Assembly: GCA_964644695.1 (NCBI GenBank)
Contig: CAZXWN010000004.1
Location: forward strand, 139,062 to 168,824
Length of the DNA: 29,763 nt
Reading direction: 5' to 3'
DNA from: CAZXWN01 sp964644695 [NCBI: uncultured bacterium]
Lineage (GTDB): Bacteria; UBP4; UBA4092
The first letter of the stretch is position 1, and each line of letters opens with the position of its first letter. Of this stretch, positions 1-7,505 are shown one piece after another. Below the pieces are notes generated by a model that saw only the letters and a list, made by a program, of their open reading frames with translations, ran no database searches and was not told the DNA's origin. The translations under genes were made by a program, and so were the position numbers.

Positions 1-84
1 ATCGTTGAATAACCATCTATTCTTCTTAAATCGTTCCCAATCAATGAAATCCCAACCGTAATATTCGTGAAGGTAAAACAACAT
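1..84 (-). CDS. partial ORF at left edge, unknown product
   Basis: On the minus strand an ATG at 82-84 opens a frame that stays open for 28 codons to the window edge. The peptide begins MLFYLHEYYGWDF and is rich in aromatic and charged residues. An in-frame stop lies just upstream at 94-96. The ribosome site is weak (AGTGG about five bases before the ATG). A candidate promoter sits upstream at 138-166. I do not recognise the family, and 28 codons is too short to be sure it is a gene. It would be divergent from smpB. Confidence 0.35.
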   Translation of the reverse strand, partial: MLFYLHEYYGWDFIDWERFKKNRWLFND

Positions 85-137
85 AATACCACTTTATGTT
101 TAAACTTCAAACAACCCTCATACTATCCTTTCACAAT

Positions 138-166
138 ATAAAAGATATCCTTGACTTCATTGTCCA
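138..166 (-). promoter_or_regulatory. candidate sigma70 promoter for the left-edge ORF
   Basis: Read on the minus strand, TGGACA (161-166) and TTTTAT (138-143) are separated by 17 bases. They match the sigma70 -35 box in five of six bases and the -10 box in four of six. The predicted start of transcription, near 131, would leave a leader of about 47 bases before the ATG at 84. Support is from pattern only. Confidence 0.3.
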
Positions 167-202
167 CCCCGTTCCCTCAGACGAAGCAGAAACGAAGGGG
201 GT

Positions 203-231
203 ACGGACTTGCTCGGAGCAGGTCCGTGGAT
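203..231. repeat. palindromic element, copy A
   Basis: Bases 203-212 pair with 218-227 to form a 10-bp stem (one G-T pair) around the five-base loop TCGGA. A further AACGA/TCGTT pair flanks it (191-195 and 235-239). The 29 bases at 203-231 match 24 of 29 bases of the element at 22453-22481 with no gaps. It lies about 200 bases upstream of smpB. It could be a dispersed palindromic repeat, or a hairpin in the smpB leader RNA. No T-run follows it, so it is not a standard terminator. Confidence 0.5.
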
Positions 232-426
232 AAGTCGTTCTTTCAGCCAGCGTGGAAGAAGTGAATCAAGCGGGAATAACCGGAATTATTCGATACAAAT
301 GGGGTTCGGGTCTAAGATATGGTATTTTTGCCCTGGAAGTCAGGTCTGACGGGGACAGAACCAATTCGGTTGACATGGCTTGTCCAGAGAGACCGACCTC
401 GCCAATGTGATAAAATGGAACTTCTT

Positions 427-891
427 ATGGCAAAATCATCCGACGGAAAAATCGAGAAAATCATTGCGGAAAACCGGAAAGCCCGGCATGACTACTTTTT
501 CCTGGAAACCTGGGAAGCGGGCATTGTTCTGGTGGGGTCCGAGGTCAAATCCTGCCGTCAGGGCGGATTGAACCTCGCGGACAGTTATGCCCACATCGAA
601 AAGGGTGAGGCCATTTTGTCCAATGCCCATATTGCCCCCTATGTTCAGGCCAACCAGTTCAATCATGATGCCAAACAAGACCGTAAACTCCTCCTTCATC
701 GCCGGGAAATATTCAAGATTGAAGGAAATTTGAATGCCGGCGGTTTGACATTAGTCCCGGTTAAGGCTTACTTTAAAGATGGTAGAGTTAAACTGGAACT
801 GGCACTCGCTAAAGGTAAAAAAGATTACGATAAACGAAACGATATCAAAAACCGGGATATGGACCGCGAAATGCGGAATAGCCATTATTAA
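427..891 (+). CDS. smpB: SsrA-binding protein SmpB
   Basis: A 154-residue protein with the usual SmpB length and layout. It binds tmRNA and takes it to ribosomes stalled on broken messages (trans-translation). Visible signatures are the early NRKARHDYF stretch, the GIVLVGSEVKSCRQG segment with LADSYA just after, the central HAPY-like stretch around NAHIAPYVQANQFNHD, and the basic C-terminal tail (GKKDYDKRNDIKNRD) that mimics the missing mRNA-tRNA helix in the decoding site. I chose ATG 427 because conserved sequence starts there and GGAA lies six bases upstream; the frame is open back to 319, but that extension does not look like SmpB. A nitroreductase-family gene follows after 29 bases, probably on the same transcript. 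No tmRNA gene was seen in this window. Confidence 0.93.
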   Translation: MAKSSDGKIEKIIAENRKARHDYFFLETWEAGIVLVGSEVKSCRQGGLNLADSYAHIEKGEAILSNAHIAPYVQANQFNHDAKQDRKLLLHRREIFKIEGNLNAGGLTLVPVKAYFKDGRVKLELALAKGKKDYDKRNDIKNRDMDREMRNSHY

Positions 892-920
892 GCCCCATCC
901 ATTCGGGAGGAGAATCAATC

Positions 921-1499
921 ATGGTACTTTATGACCTGGTACAAAAAAACCGGTCCTATCGCCGGTTTGACCAAACTCGGACCCTTGACCGGGACAACCT
1001 GGTCGATTTAATCAAACTGGCCCGAATGACTCCCAGTGCCGCCAACCGCCAGCCCCTGAAATATATCATCGCCAATAAGCCGGAATTAAATCAAAAGATA
1101 TTCTCTACTCTGGCCTGGGCAGGTTACCTGACGGAATGGGATGGCCCCGTTGAAGGAGAACGCCCCACCGCTTACATCATCGTTTTGTGTGACCGGACCA
1201 TCGCCGAGAATCCGAATGTGGACCCCGGTGTTGTCGCTCAAACCATCATGCTGGGTGCCGTCGAAAAGGGATTCGGTGGATGTATCATAGGAAGCATCAA
1301 AAAAGAAGAATTATCCATCATCCTGAATCTTCCGGAACATCTCCGAATTGAGTTAGTTCTGGCTTTGGGACATCCTGTCGAAAAAGTCCATTTGGACGCG
1401 GTCAAACAGGATGGTTCCATCAAATATTTCCGCGACGAAGACGATGTCCATCATGTACCTAAACGGGCATTGGAAGAAATTCTCCTGGAATTACCCTGA
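921..1499 (+). CDS. nitroreductase-family flavoprotein
   Basis: A 192-residue protein of the nitroreductase (FMN-dependent oxidoreductase) family. The N-terminal arginine cluster (KNRSYRRFD, residues 9-17) and the segment ARMTPSAANRQPLK (34-47) are typical FMN phosphate and ring contacts. FGGCIIGSI (118-126) and LALGHP near residue 150 are the later family landmarks. Such proteins reduce nitro compounds, quinones or other electrophiles with NAD(P)H; the substrate here cannot be read. The start is well supported by GGGAGGAG at 905-912. It lies 29 bases after smpB and ends 17 bases before a strong terminator, so the two genes probably form one short transcription unit. Confidence 0.85.
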   Translation: MVLYDLVQKNRSYRRFDQTRTLDRDNLVDLIKLARMTPSAANRQPLKYIIANKPELNQKIFSTLAWAGYLTEWDGPVEGERPTAYIIVLCDRTIAENPNVDPGVVAQTIMLGAVEKGFGGCIIGSIKKEELSIILNLPEHLRIELVLALGHPVEKVHLDAVKQDGSIKYFRDEDDVHHVPKRALEEILLELP

Positions 1500-1516
1500 A
1501 ACAGGAAACTAATCAA

Positions 1517-1545
1517 AAAGGCCGGTGTTTTAAACACCGGCCTTT
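1517..1545. terminator. bidirectional intrinsic terminator
   Basis: A perfect 14-bp inverted repeat (AAAGGCCGGTGTTT and its complement, one central base) with A-rich flank on one side and T-rich on the other. It lies between the convergent nitroreductase gene and purD, so it can end transcription from both sides. Confidence 0.92.
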
Positions 1546-1571
1546 ATTATTTCAACTGATATCAGATAGAT

Positions 1572-2864
1572 TTATCGGCCGCCAATATCATTCCGATGGT
1601 GCATTTTATCGAAATGGATTTTGCGGATAGATTTGTACACCTTATCCCGTGCACCGGCCAAAGTCTCATCCAAAGCAACAACATTCAAGACGCGTCCACC
1701 GGCAGTGAGGATCCCGTCTTTCCCGGCCATTGTCCCGGCGTGGAATAAAATCGGTTTTTTCACTCCATCAGCTTTTGGACTGAAATGCTCCAATCCTTCA
1801 ATGACAATTCCTTTTTTGAAATTACCCGGATATCCGCCTGAAGCCAAAACCACACAACAGGCCGCCTGATTGTCCCATTCCAGTTCCATGTCCCCCAGTT
1901 TACCGTCAATACAGGCTTCCATCACATCAACTAAATCGGATTTCAACCGGGGTAAAATCACCTGGGTTTCAGGGTCACCAAACCGACAGTTAAATTCCAG
2001 GACATACGGTTCACCGTCCACAATCATCAATCCGGTATATAAAACACCTTTATAATCAATACCGTCTTTTTTGAGTCCTTTGAGGGTCGGCTCCATAACT
2101 TTCTTCATGATTTTAGCCCGAAGTTCATCGGTAAATATCGGAGACGGAGAAATACAACCCATTCCACCGGTATTCAAACCTTCATCATGATCATTGACCC
2201 GTTTGTAATCCTGAGCGGTCACCATCGGAACCAGTGTTTTCCCATCGACAAAAGCCAGGAGGGACACTTCCGGACCGGTCAGACATTCTTCAATAATGAC
2301 TTTCTTTCCGGCATCACCAAAGACCATTTGAGCTAAACATTGAGACAAGGCACTGACCGCCTCATCCAGATTTCCACAAATAAAAACTCCCTTCCCTGCC
2401 GCCAGCCCATCTGCTTTGATGACCAGTTTTTTCGGCGGGTTGGGTCCATTAAACCGGGATTCCACATAATCTTCCGCTTTTTCAAAATCCGTAAAGACTT
2501 CATAATCAGCGGTCGGTATCTTATGCTTTTTCAGGAATTCCTTGGAGAATATCTTGCTCCCCTCCAACATAGCCCCATTGAGTTTCGGTCCAAAAGCCCG
2601 TTTACCCTGAGCTTCCAGGGCATCCACCAGTCCCTTACATAAGGGAGCTTCCGGCCCCACAATCGTTAAATCAATTTTGTTATCGTCAATGAATTTGGAT
2701 AATTCACCAAACTGCGCCCAGTGAGTAGCTGTTTCCAGTTGGGCGATCTGACCGATACCAGCATTTCCAGGAAGACACCAAAGTTTCTTAACTTTGGGAG
2801 ATTGAGCGACTTTCCAGGCAATAGCGTGTTCCCGTCCTCCGGAACCGATAATCAGTACATTCAT
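1572..2864 (-). CDS. purD: phosphoribosylamine-glycine ligase (GARS)
   Basis: A 430-residue enzyme of full family length that joins glycine to 5-phosphoribosylamine with ATP, the second step of purine synthesis. The N-terminal domain begins with MNVLIIGSGGREHA (1-14), followed by GPEAPL (70-75). The ATP-grasp domain shows KADGLAAGKG (150-159) and the metal/ATP motif EFNCRFGDPET (290-300). The C-terminal domain with the GGR segment is intact. An AGGAGA ribosome site lies about five bases upstream of ATG 2864. The exonuclease-WYL gene ends 21 bases upstream, so purD is probably read from the same message. No other purine genes are in view, so it is separated from the usual pur cluster. Confidence 0.96.
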   Translation of the reverse strand: MNVLIIGSGGREHAIAWKVAQSPKVKKLWCLPGNAGIGQIAQLETATHWAQFGELSKFIDDNKIDLTIVGPEAPLCKGLVDALEAQGKRAFGPKLNGAMLEGSKIFSKEFLKKHKIPTADYEVFTDFEKAEDYVESRFNGPNPPKKLVIKADGLAAGKGVFICGNLDEAVSALSQCLAQMVFGDAGKKVIIEECLTGPEVSLLAFVDGKTLVPMVTAQDYKRVNDHDEGLNTGGMGCISPSPIFTDELRAKIMKKVMEPTLKGLKKDGIDYKGVLYTGLMIVDGEPYVLEFNCRFGDPETQVILPRLKSDLVDVMEACIDGKLGDMELEWDNQAACCVVLASGGYPGNFKKGIVIEGLEHFSPKADGVKKPILFHAGTMAGKDGILTAGGRVLNVVALDETLAGARDKVYKSIRKIHFDKMHHRNDIGGR

Positions 2865-2885
2865 GACAGTTCTCCTTTATTTATT

Positions 2886-3737
2886 TCAGTTCGTAATCGT
2901 TTCAAGTTGAAGTATTCGTTGTAACCTTAATTGCCGATACCCCCCACCTTCAGGCGGCCTGCAAATCAAATGGAACTGACCTTGTTGATTGGGAATGACA
3001 TCCAGCGGTTCAAAGATTTCACTCTGGCGATTTCCGTCTATGTCCATATAGTCAACAGAGATCAAAGAACCCGACTTGAAGGCTTCAGGCAAACCCGGCA
3101 TCAGTTGATAGTTTTTATCCAAATCCCGGTATGGATCCACCTGACAGGTCCCCTTTTGCAGACAAATCAAATCTCCAATCGTTCGGGCTCCCCCCTGCCG
3201 GAAATGATGAATAAAGACTTCAAACACGGACTTAAGTAATTCAATATCGGCCAATGCCCGATGCAGATTACCCGCTTCGATTTTCAAAGCCCGGCCCAAA
3301 TCTCCCAATCGATTCCCCGTAGGAAACCGGTAATAGGTTCGTGCCAGATAAAGCGAATCCAGGACCGGACATTCAAGTTCTGGCTGGCACAAGACACTGA
3401 GCTGAACGGACAGGAACCCTAAATCAAAGGGTGCATTGTGCATCACAATACAAGTCCCTTCAAGAAAATCGCGAACCGGTTTAATAACTTCCTTAAAATG
3501 GGGTTTATCCTGCACCATTTCATTGGTGATATTGTTTATCTCGGAGGCCCCGGGAGATATTCTTCGTCCTGGATTCAATAAACTTTCCCAGGTATCTACG
3601 ATTTGGCCATTGACCACCTTCAACATCGCCAGTTCACACATCCGCTCCCCTAATCGAGGGTCAATGCCTGTTGTTTCGGTATCTAAATAGACAAAGGGGA
3701 TTTGCTCGATAGGTGTATCGGGATGTAGTCGGGCCAT
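2886..3737 (-). CDS. DnaQ-like 3'-5' exonuclease fused to a WYL-like domain
   Basis: A 283-residue protein. Residues 12-180 form a DEDDh exonuclease like the proofreading subunit of DNA polymerase III: D19 and E21 in YLDTETTG, D105 in HNAPFD, and the HRALADI motif giving H159 and D164. All catalytic residues are present. Residues 222-280 read like a WYL domain (ISVDYMDIDGNR, then EPLDV, then LRLQRILQLE), a fold that binds nucleic acid or nucleotide ligands. DnaQ proper has a polymerase-binding tail in this place, so this is more likely an accessory nuclease in repair or RNA/DNA turnover. Its ATG overlaps the stop of the upstream kinase gene by one base (TAATG), implying coupled translation. 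The WYL call rests on pattern and is less sure than the nuclease. Confidence 0.85.
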   Translation of the reverse strand: MARLHPDTPIEQIPFVYLDTETTGIDPRLGERMCELAMLKVVNGQIVDTWESLLNPGRRISPGASEINNITNEMVQDKPHFKEVIKPVRDFLEGTCIVMHNAPFDLGFLSVQLSVLCQPELECPVLDSLYLARTYYRFPTGNRLGDLGRALKIEAGNLHRALADIELLKSVFEVFIHHFRQGGARTIGDLICLQKGTCQVDPYRDLDKNYQLMPGLPEAFKSGSLISVDYMDIDGNRQSEIFEPLDVIPNQQGQFHLICRPPEGGGYRQLRLQRILQLETITN

Positions 3738-4603
3738 TACTGGGTATCCTTATCTTGAGAGGTGATTGCTTCAATCTCCAGTGGTGATTGACCGGGTTTA
3801 AGCATGGGAGGCTTAATTACAGGAATCATGGCAATGGGCAACGAAAAAATAACTGTGGTACCTGACCCAACCGTTGAGTCCAGTGTTACCGTCCCACCTA
3901 AATCTTCCACCGCCCTGCGGGTAATTGACAAGCCCAAACCGCTCCCGCCGGTCTTGGTGGTAAAAAAGATGTCAAACACTCGGGGCAGTATTTCGGGTGG
4001 GATACCCTTCCCGGTATCAGTGATAGTGATCAATACTCTGGATTTGACCCGGCGAGTTCGGATAGTGAACTTGCCGCCATCGGGCATGGCTGCCGCAGAG
4101 TTGAGATACAGATTCATCAGGATAGACCGAAACAGGTTCTCATCCATTAAGACCCAGGGGAGTTTCTTCTGAAGTTTAGTCGATACTTTGATTTTGTCCC
4201 GGTCGGATGTGGGCTGTATGAAATCCACAAAGGTTTCAATCAAAGGATTGATATCCTGGGGTTGGAGCTTCTGAATGGAACTTCGGGCAAAGTGCAGGAA
4301 TTCGGAAAGGATATGTTCCAACCGTTGGACTTCCTTCAATGAGGAATCCAGCCGGCGGCTCATTTTTGTATCATTATATTTTTTACAGTCTTCCTGTAAT
4401 AACTGTAAATTCAGATAAATTGTATTGAGAGGATTGCGTAATTCGTGAGCCAGTTTACGAACACTCCCGCCCACATAACCCAGCCGTTCAGCAGCACGGA
4501 GTTTTTCTTCCAATTCTTCCGTAGTCGTTCGTTTTCGGCCGGTCGGCGGCAGATCACTCTCTAACAAAGTATGATCGGTCATATACTTATCATAGCAAAT
4601 CAT
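3737..4603 (-). CDS. soluble sensor histidine kinase without sensor domain
   Basis: A 288-residue histidine kinase. A short predicted helical lead (residues 28-45) is followed by the H-box KLAHELRNPLN with phospho-acceptor H53, a dimerisation helix, then a HATPase domain with the N-box (NLYLNSAAAM, N168), DTGKGI (196-201) and GGSGLGLS (219-226). There is no membrane segment and no PAS or GAF domain, so it must sense a partner protein or act as a cytoplasmic phosphodonor. The last 30 residues are a proline-rich tail of unknown role. No response regulator is adjacent. The start is uncertain: TTG 4606, ATG 4603 and ATG 4582 are all possible and none has a good ribosome site. The product matters little to this choice because conserved sequence starts later. 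Confidence 0.87.
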   Translation of the reverse strand: MICYDKYMTDHTLLESDLPPTGRKRTTTEELEEKLRAAERLGYVGGSVRKLAHELRNPLNTIYLNLQLLQEDCKKYNDTKMSRRLDSSLKEVQRLEHILSEFLHFARSSIQKLQPQDINPLIETFVDFIQPTSDRDKIKVSTKLQKKLPWVLMDENLFRSILMNLYLNSAAAMPDGGKFTIRTRRVKSRVLITITDTGKGIPPEILPRVFDIFFTTKTGGSGLGLSITRRAVEDLGGTVTLDSTVGSGTTVIFSLPIAMIPVIKPPMLKPGQSPLEIEAITSQDKDTQ

Positions 4604-4642
4604 CAACCGTATCGCCGTAGGAGAATAACAGGACAGAATGAA

Positions 4643-5635
4643 TCAAAAAGATGGCGTATGGGTCAGGATTTGCTGCATTTTCCAGCCCAGACAATGAATA
4701 AACCGGTCGTCTGTACCACAACATCCCCCCATGATTTTCAGGCCGTACCGTTGGTGGAGTATCATCATGTTGGCTGCCAGATGCTGAGGTTCGTCAGCCG
4801 ATAACTGGTCCAATCCGTCCAGTTCACTCGGCGATAGAGTGGAAGCATTGGCTTGAAGCCCCAGGAATCGAGACAGAAGTTCGGGCGATTGTGCCATAAC
4901 ACTGCGTAAAACAGGATCCAACCGTACAGGGTGCATGCAGTTTGCCATGTATCCTACCGGTCGAGGTGATAACTCTTTTTCCAATAATTCCATTGCCTGA
5001 TTGAAAGGAGTGCCATCCAAAAGCGTGCCCGACGGGTCAAGGATAAAACTCAAGATATAGGGTTTCCCTGTCTGCGCCATTGCTTTTCCTAATCCAAGAG
5101 CTTCTGGAAATGCCGGCAAGGTAGCGGCGAATAAAAAGTCTGCTCCCCCCTGAGCCAGGGCGTTGACCTGTGTTTGATGAAAAATAAAAGCTTCTTCCGT
5201 CGAAAGAGTTTCTTCCGGTTTATAGGCATCCCCACGACAACCCATCAAACCACCAATTTGGATTTTATCCGAATAGGTCCCGTACTCATTACGAATCGTA
5301 TTCAGGAATCGGCAGGCTTCCCCGTTGATGTCCAGCAAATCCATTCCGGCCTGTGATATCCGGTCGGGGTTAGCACGCCAGGTTGGGGTAAAAATCAGAA
5401 AAGGAAGATTGTATTCCCGTCCAATGTTCAGATACTGCCTGAATAAAGTACCCAGAGCATCCCGGCCCTGTTCACTAAACAAAAAGCCTGCATGCACTAA
5501 CATTGGATCTAATGGTAAAGAATCTCCCCGCCGCAGTCGTTCCACAATGGAACCTTCGGTGAGAATCAAAGGGTATTGGGCTAAAAATTCAGGGAAATTC
5601 ATATCCTCTAAATTTAACACAAGGGTTGGGAACAT
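4643..5635 (-). CDS. homocysteine S-methyltransferase-family protein
   Basis: A 330-residue protein with the Hcy-binding TIM barrel seen in MetH module 1, BHMT and MmuM. The three zinc cysteines are present: C233 in YMANCMHP and C305-C306 in GGCCGTDD. LTEGSI near residue 25 matches the first strand of the barrel. The family moves a methyl group from a donor such as S-methylmethionine or betaine to homocysteine; the donor here cannot be told. No cobalamin or folate module is attached. The start is uncertain: ATG 5635 lacks a ribosome site and ATG 5602 has AGAGGA placed unusually close. It precedes the kinase gene by 39 bases and is probably the first gene of a run that ends with purD. Confidence 0.85.
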   Translation of the reverse strand: MFPTLVLNLEDMNFPEFLAQYPLILTEGSIVERLRRGDSLPLDPMLVHAGFLFSEQGRDALGTLFRQYLNIGREYNLPFLIFTPTWRANPDRISQAGMDLLDINGEACRFLNTIRNEYGTYSDKIQIGGLMGCRGDAYKPEETLSTEEAFIFHQTQVNALAQGGADFLFAATLPAFPEALGLGKAMAQTGKPYILSFILDPSGTLLDGTPFNQAMELLEKELSPRPVGYMANCMHPVRLDPVLRSVMAQSPELLSRFLGLQANASTLSPSELDGLDQLSADEPQHLAANMMILHQRYGLKIMGGCCGTDDRFIHCLGWKMQQILTHTPSF

Positions 5636-5666
5636 TTATCAGGTTTTCTTAGTCTGATAATAATAT

Positions 5667-5671
5667 GGAGG
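5667..5671 (+). promoter_or_regulatory. ribosome binding site deciding the hydrolase start
   Basis: GGAGG lies five bases before ATG 5677 and eight before ATG 5680. The upstream in-frame ATG at 5665 overlaps this site and so is not the start. Confidence 0.75.
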
Positions 5672-5676
5672 TATGT

Positions 5677-6702
5677 ATGATGTATCACAGACAATTATGG
5701 GGCATACTGGGAATTATCCTGTTACTCACGACTTTATCTGTTTCTTCCTATTCACAAACGGAGTCAACAGCGAATCTCTTTGATCAAGAAAATCAAAATA
5801 TCTATTCCAGGCAAAGTTCATATAGACCTTGGATGAGACAAGGACAGAGGCGACAGTGGAATCAAAGAAGACAGCCTCTCTATCGACAATCCAATATTCA
5901 ATTGACCGTCTCCATGGATACTTGGTTCAATATTCCTTACAGTAACATTTCCACATCAAACCCCAATCAGCTGACTTTGGATATCTATTCTCCCAAAACC
6001 AAAGATAAACATCCGGTGATAGTCTTCATTCACGGTGGGGGATGGACAATGGGTGATAAACTGGGGGCGGCTGTACCGGTGAAAGCTAATTATTTCGTCG
6101 GTCAGGGTTGTGTCCTGGTCAGTGTAAACTACCGGCTTGCCCCAGAGGTTAAGCATCCAGAACAAATCCGGGACATTGCTCGAAGTTTATCCTGGATCCA
6201 TAAACATATCGCCCAGTATGGAGGTGATACCAGCAGGATGTTTGTCATGGGACATTCCGCAGGCGCCCATCTGGCGGCTTTAATTGGTACTGACGACCAC
6301 CGATTGAAAGAGGCTGGATTGTCCCTGTCCGATTTGAAGGGAGTCATATTATTGGATGGTGCAGGATATGACCTGACCTTCCAGAACTCAGGAATTATGG
6401 GCAATCTCCATTCAAATGTGTTCGGTACAAATCCAGAAGTGTTGAAGGATGCGTCTCCCATGAGCCATATCCAATCCGGGAAAAACATCCCTCCATTCCT
6501 GATTTTCACCGCTGAACGGCCTGGCTCTCAGGCAATATCCAGCAAAATGGCATCAATGCTTACACAGGCTGGGTATCAGGCAGTTCATCACCATTTTAAG
6601 GATAAAAACCATACCACCATAAACAGTGATATTGGTAAACAGGGAGATGTAGCGACTCAATACATACATGACTTTATAAAAACAGGGATACTCACCCAAT
6701 AA
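5677..6702 (+). CDS. exported alpha/beta hydrolase (esterase-like)
   Basis: A 341-residue protein. Residues 1-27 form a signal peptide (MMYHRQ, a hydrophobic core, then VSSYSQ), so it acts outside the cytoplasmic membrane. A low-complexity stretch rich in R, Q and S follows (about 46-72). The catalytic domain has the HGGG oxyanion motif (119-122) and nucleophile S194 in GHSAG; DKNHTTI near the C terminus supplies the histidine. This matches the hormone-sensitive-lipase or BD-FAE-like esterases that often remove acetyl or feruloyl groups from plant polysaccharide; the substrate is inferred only. GGAGG at 5667-5671 sits five bases before ATG 5677, which rules out the ATG at 5665 that overlaps it. 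Its stop codon directly abuts that of lgt on the other strand. Confidence 0.86.
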   Translation: MMYHRQLWGILGIILLLTTLSVSSYSQTESTANLFDQENQNIYSRQSSYRPWMRQGQRRQWNQRRQPLYRQSNIQLTVSMDTWFNIPYSNISTSNPNQLTLDIYSPKTKDKHPVIVFIHGGGWTMGDKLGAAVPVKANYFVGQGCVLVSVNYRLAPEVKHPEQIRDIARSLSWIHKHIAQYGGDTSRMFVMGHSAGAHLAALIGTDDHRLKEAGLSLSDLKGVILLDGAGYDLTFQNSGIMGNLHSNVFGTNPEVLKDASPMSHIQSGKNIPPFLIFTAERPGSQAISSKMASMLTQAGYQAVHHHFKDKNHTTINSDIGKQGDVATQYIHDFIKTGILTQ

Positions 6703-7503
6703 TCAGCGAGATTGAGAAGTCGCAGGAGGGTTTGCCGCTGCCCAGAATTTCCAGAGACAACCACCGGTAATAAACATGAGAATACTCAGCCATTGGCCCA
6801 TGGATAAATTCATTGATAGTAGTCCCAGTTGGGCATCGGGTTCACGGAAGAATTCCACAATGAACCGGCTGACACTGTAGCCCATGATAAACAAACTAAA
6901 CAGTTTACCGGCATATTTTTCCAATCGATTTTTGAATATCCAGAGAAGAATCAATAAACAAATCCCTTCCAGAAATAATTCATAGAGCTGAGAAGGATGG
7001 CGGGGTTCTGGTCCCGCACTGGGGAATATCATTCCCCAGGATACCTGGGTGATTCTTCCATACAATTCCCCATTGATAAAATTCCCCAACCGACCCAAAC
7101 CCAAACCTATTGGAGCCCCCAACGCCATAATATCTGCCATGACTCGGTAATCCTGTTTATACCTACGACAGAAGATCCAGCCAGCCAACGCTGTCCCCAT
7201 GATGCCGCCATGAAAGGACATACCACCCTGCCAGATAGCAATAATATCTTTCGGGTTCTGCAAATAATCTTTTAGTCCATATATCAGGACATATCCCAGT
7301 CGGCCACCCAATACCACCCCTAAAACCATGTAGGTGTAAAACGACATAATGTCATCATTGGATAAATTTATATTCCGTTTTTTTACCAGCCGGGTGGTTA
7401 TCATATACGAAGCTATAAAACCCAAAATATACATCAACCCGTACCAATGTACGGCAAAGGGTCCAATCTTCATAATCACAGGATCAAAATTTACAGTCAT
7501 CAT
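6703..7503 (-). CDS. lgt: prolipoprotein diacylglyceryl transferase
   Basis: A 266-residue integral membrane enzyme of normal family length. It attaches diacylglycerol from phosphatidylglycerol to the lipobox cysteine of prelipoproteins. Key motifs are all visible: FAVHWYGLMY (16-25), GGRLGY with R68 (66-71), GGMSFHGG with H98 (93-100), and the signature GLGRLGNFINGELYGR (135-150) with R138, N141 and E146. About seven membrane segments can be read. Its presence fits the lipoprotein-type decarboxylase encoded at 11781-12569. Only two bases separate it from the GH127 gene upstream, so the two are probably co-transcribed. ATG 7503 and ATG 7500 are equivalent starts, and neither has a strong ribosome site. 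Confidence 0.95.
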   Translation of the reverse strand: MMTVNFDPVIMKIGPFAVHWYGLMYILGFIASYMITTRLVKKRNINLSNDDIMSFYTYMVLGVVLGGRLGYVLIYGLKDYLQNPKDIIAIWQGGMSFHGGIMGTALAGWIFCRRYKQDYRVMADIMALGAPIGLGLGRLGNFINGELYGRITQVSWGMIFPSAGPEPRHPSQLYELFLEGICLLILLWIFKNRLEKYAGKLFSLFIMGYSVSRFIVEFFREPDAQLGLLSMNLSMGQWLSILMFITGGCLWKFWAAANPPATSQSR

Positions 7504-7505
7504 AA

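Larger units (their letters stand above)
85..426. other. intergenic region upstream of smpB
   Basis: These 342 bases separate the left-edge minus-strand ORF from smpB. They hold the candidate minus-strand promoter at 138-166 and a hairpin at 203-227 that resembles a second element at 22453-22481. I see no tRNA or tmRNA here and no convincing plus-strand promoter. The reading frame open from 319 upstream of smpB is unlikely to be translated. Confidence 0.6.

Noticed and set aside
319-426. N-terminal extension of smpB in the same open frame
   Set aside because: The peptide shows no SmpB-like sequence, and the family start fits ATG 427 with a nearby GGAA.
1-426. tmRNA or SRP RNA near smpB
   Set aside because: I found no tRNA-like ends, tag frame or conserved SRP loop here.
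436-699. Antisense frame within smpB
   Set aside because: It is an overlap of the conserved SmpB reading frame with no start signal.
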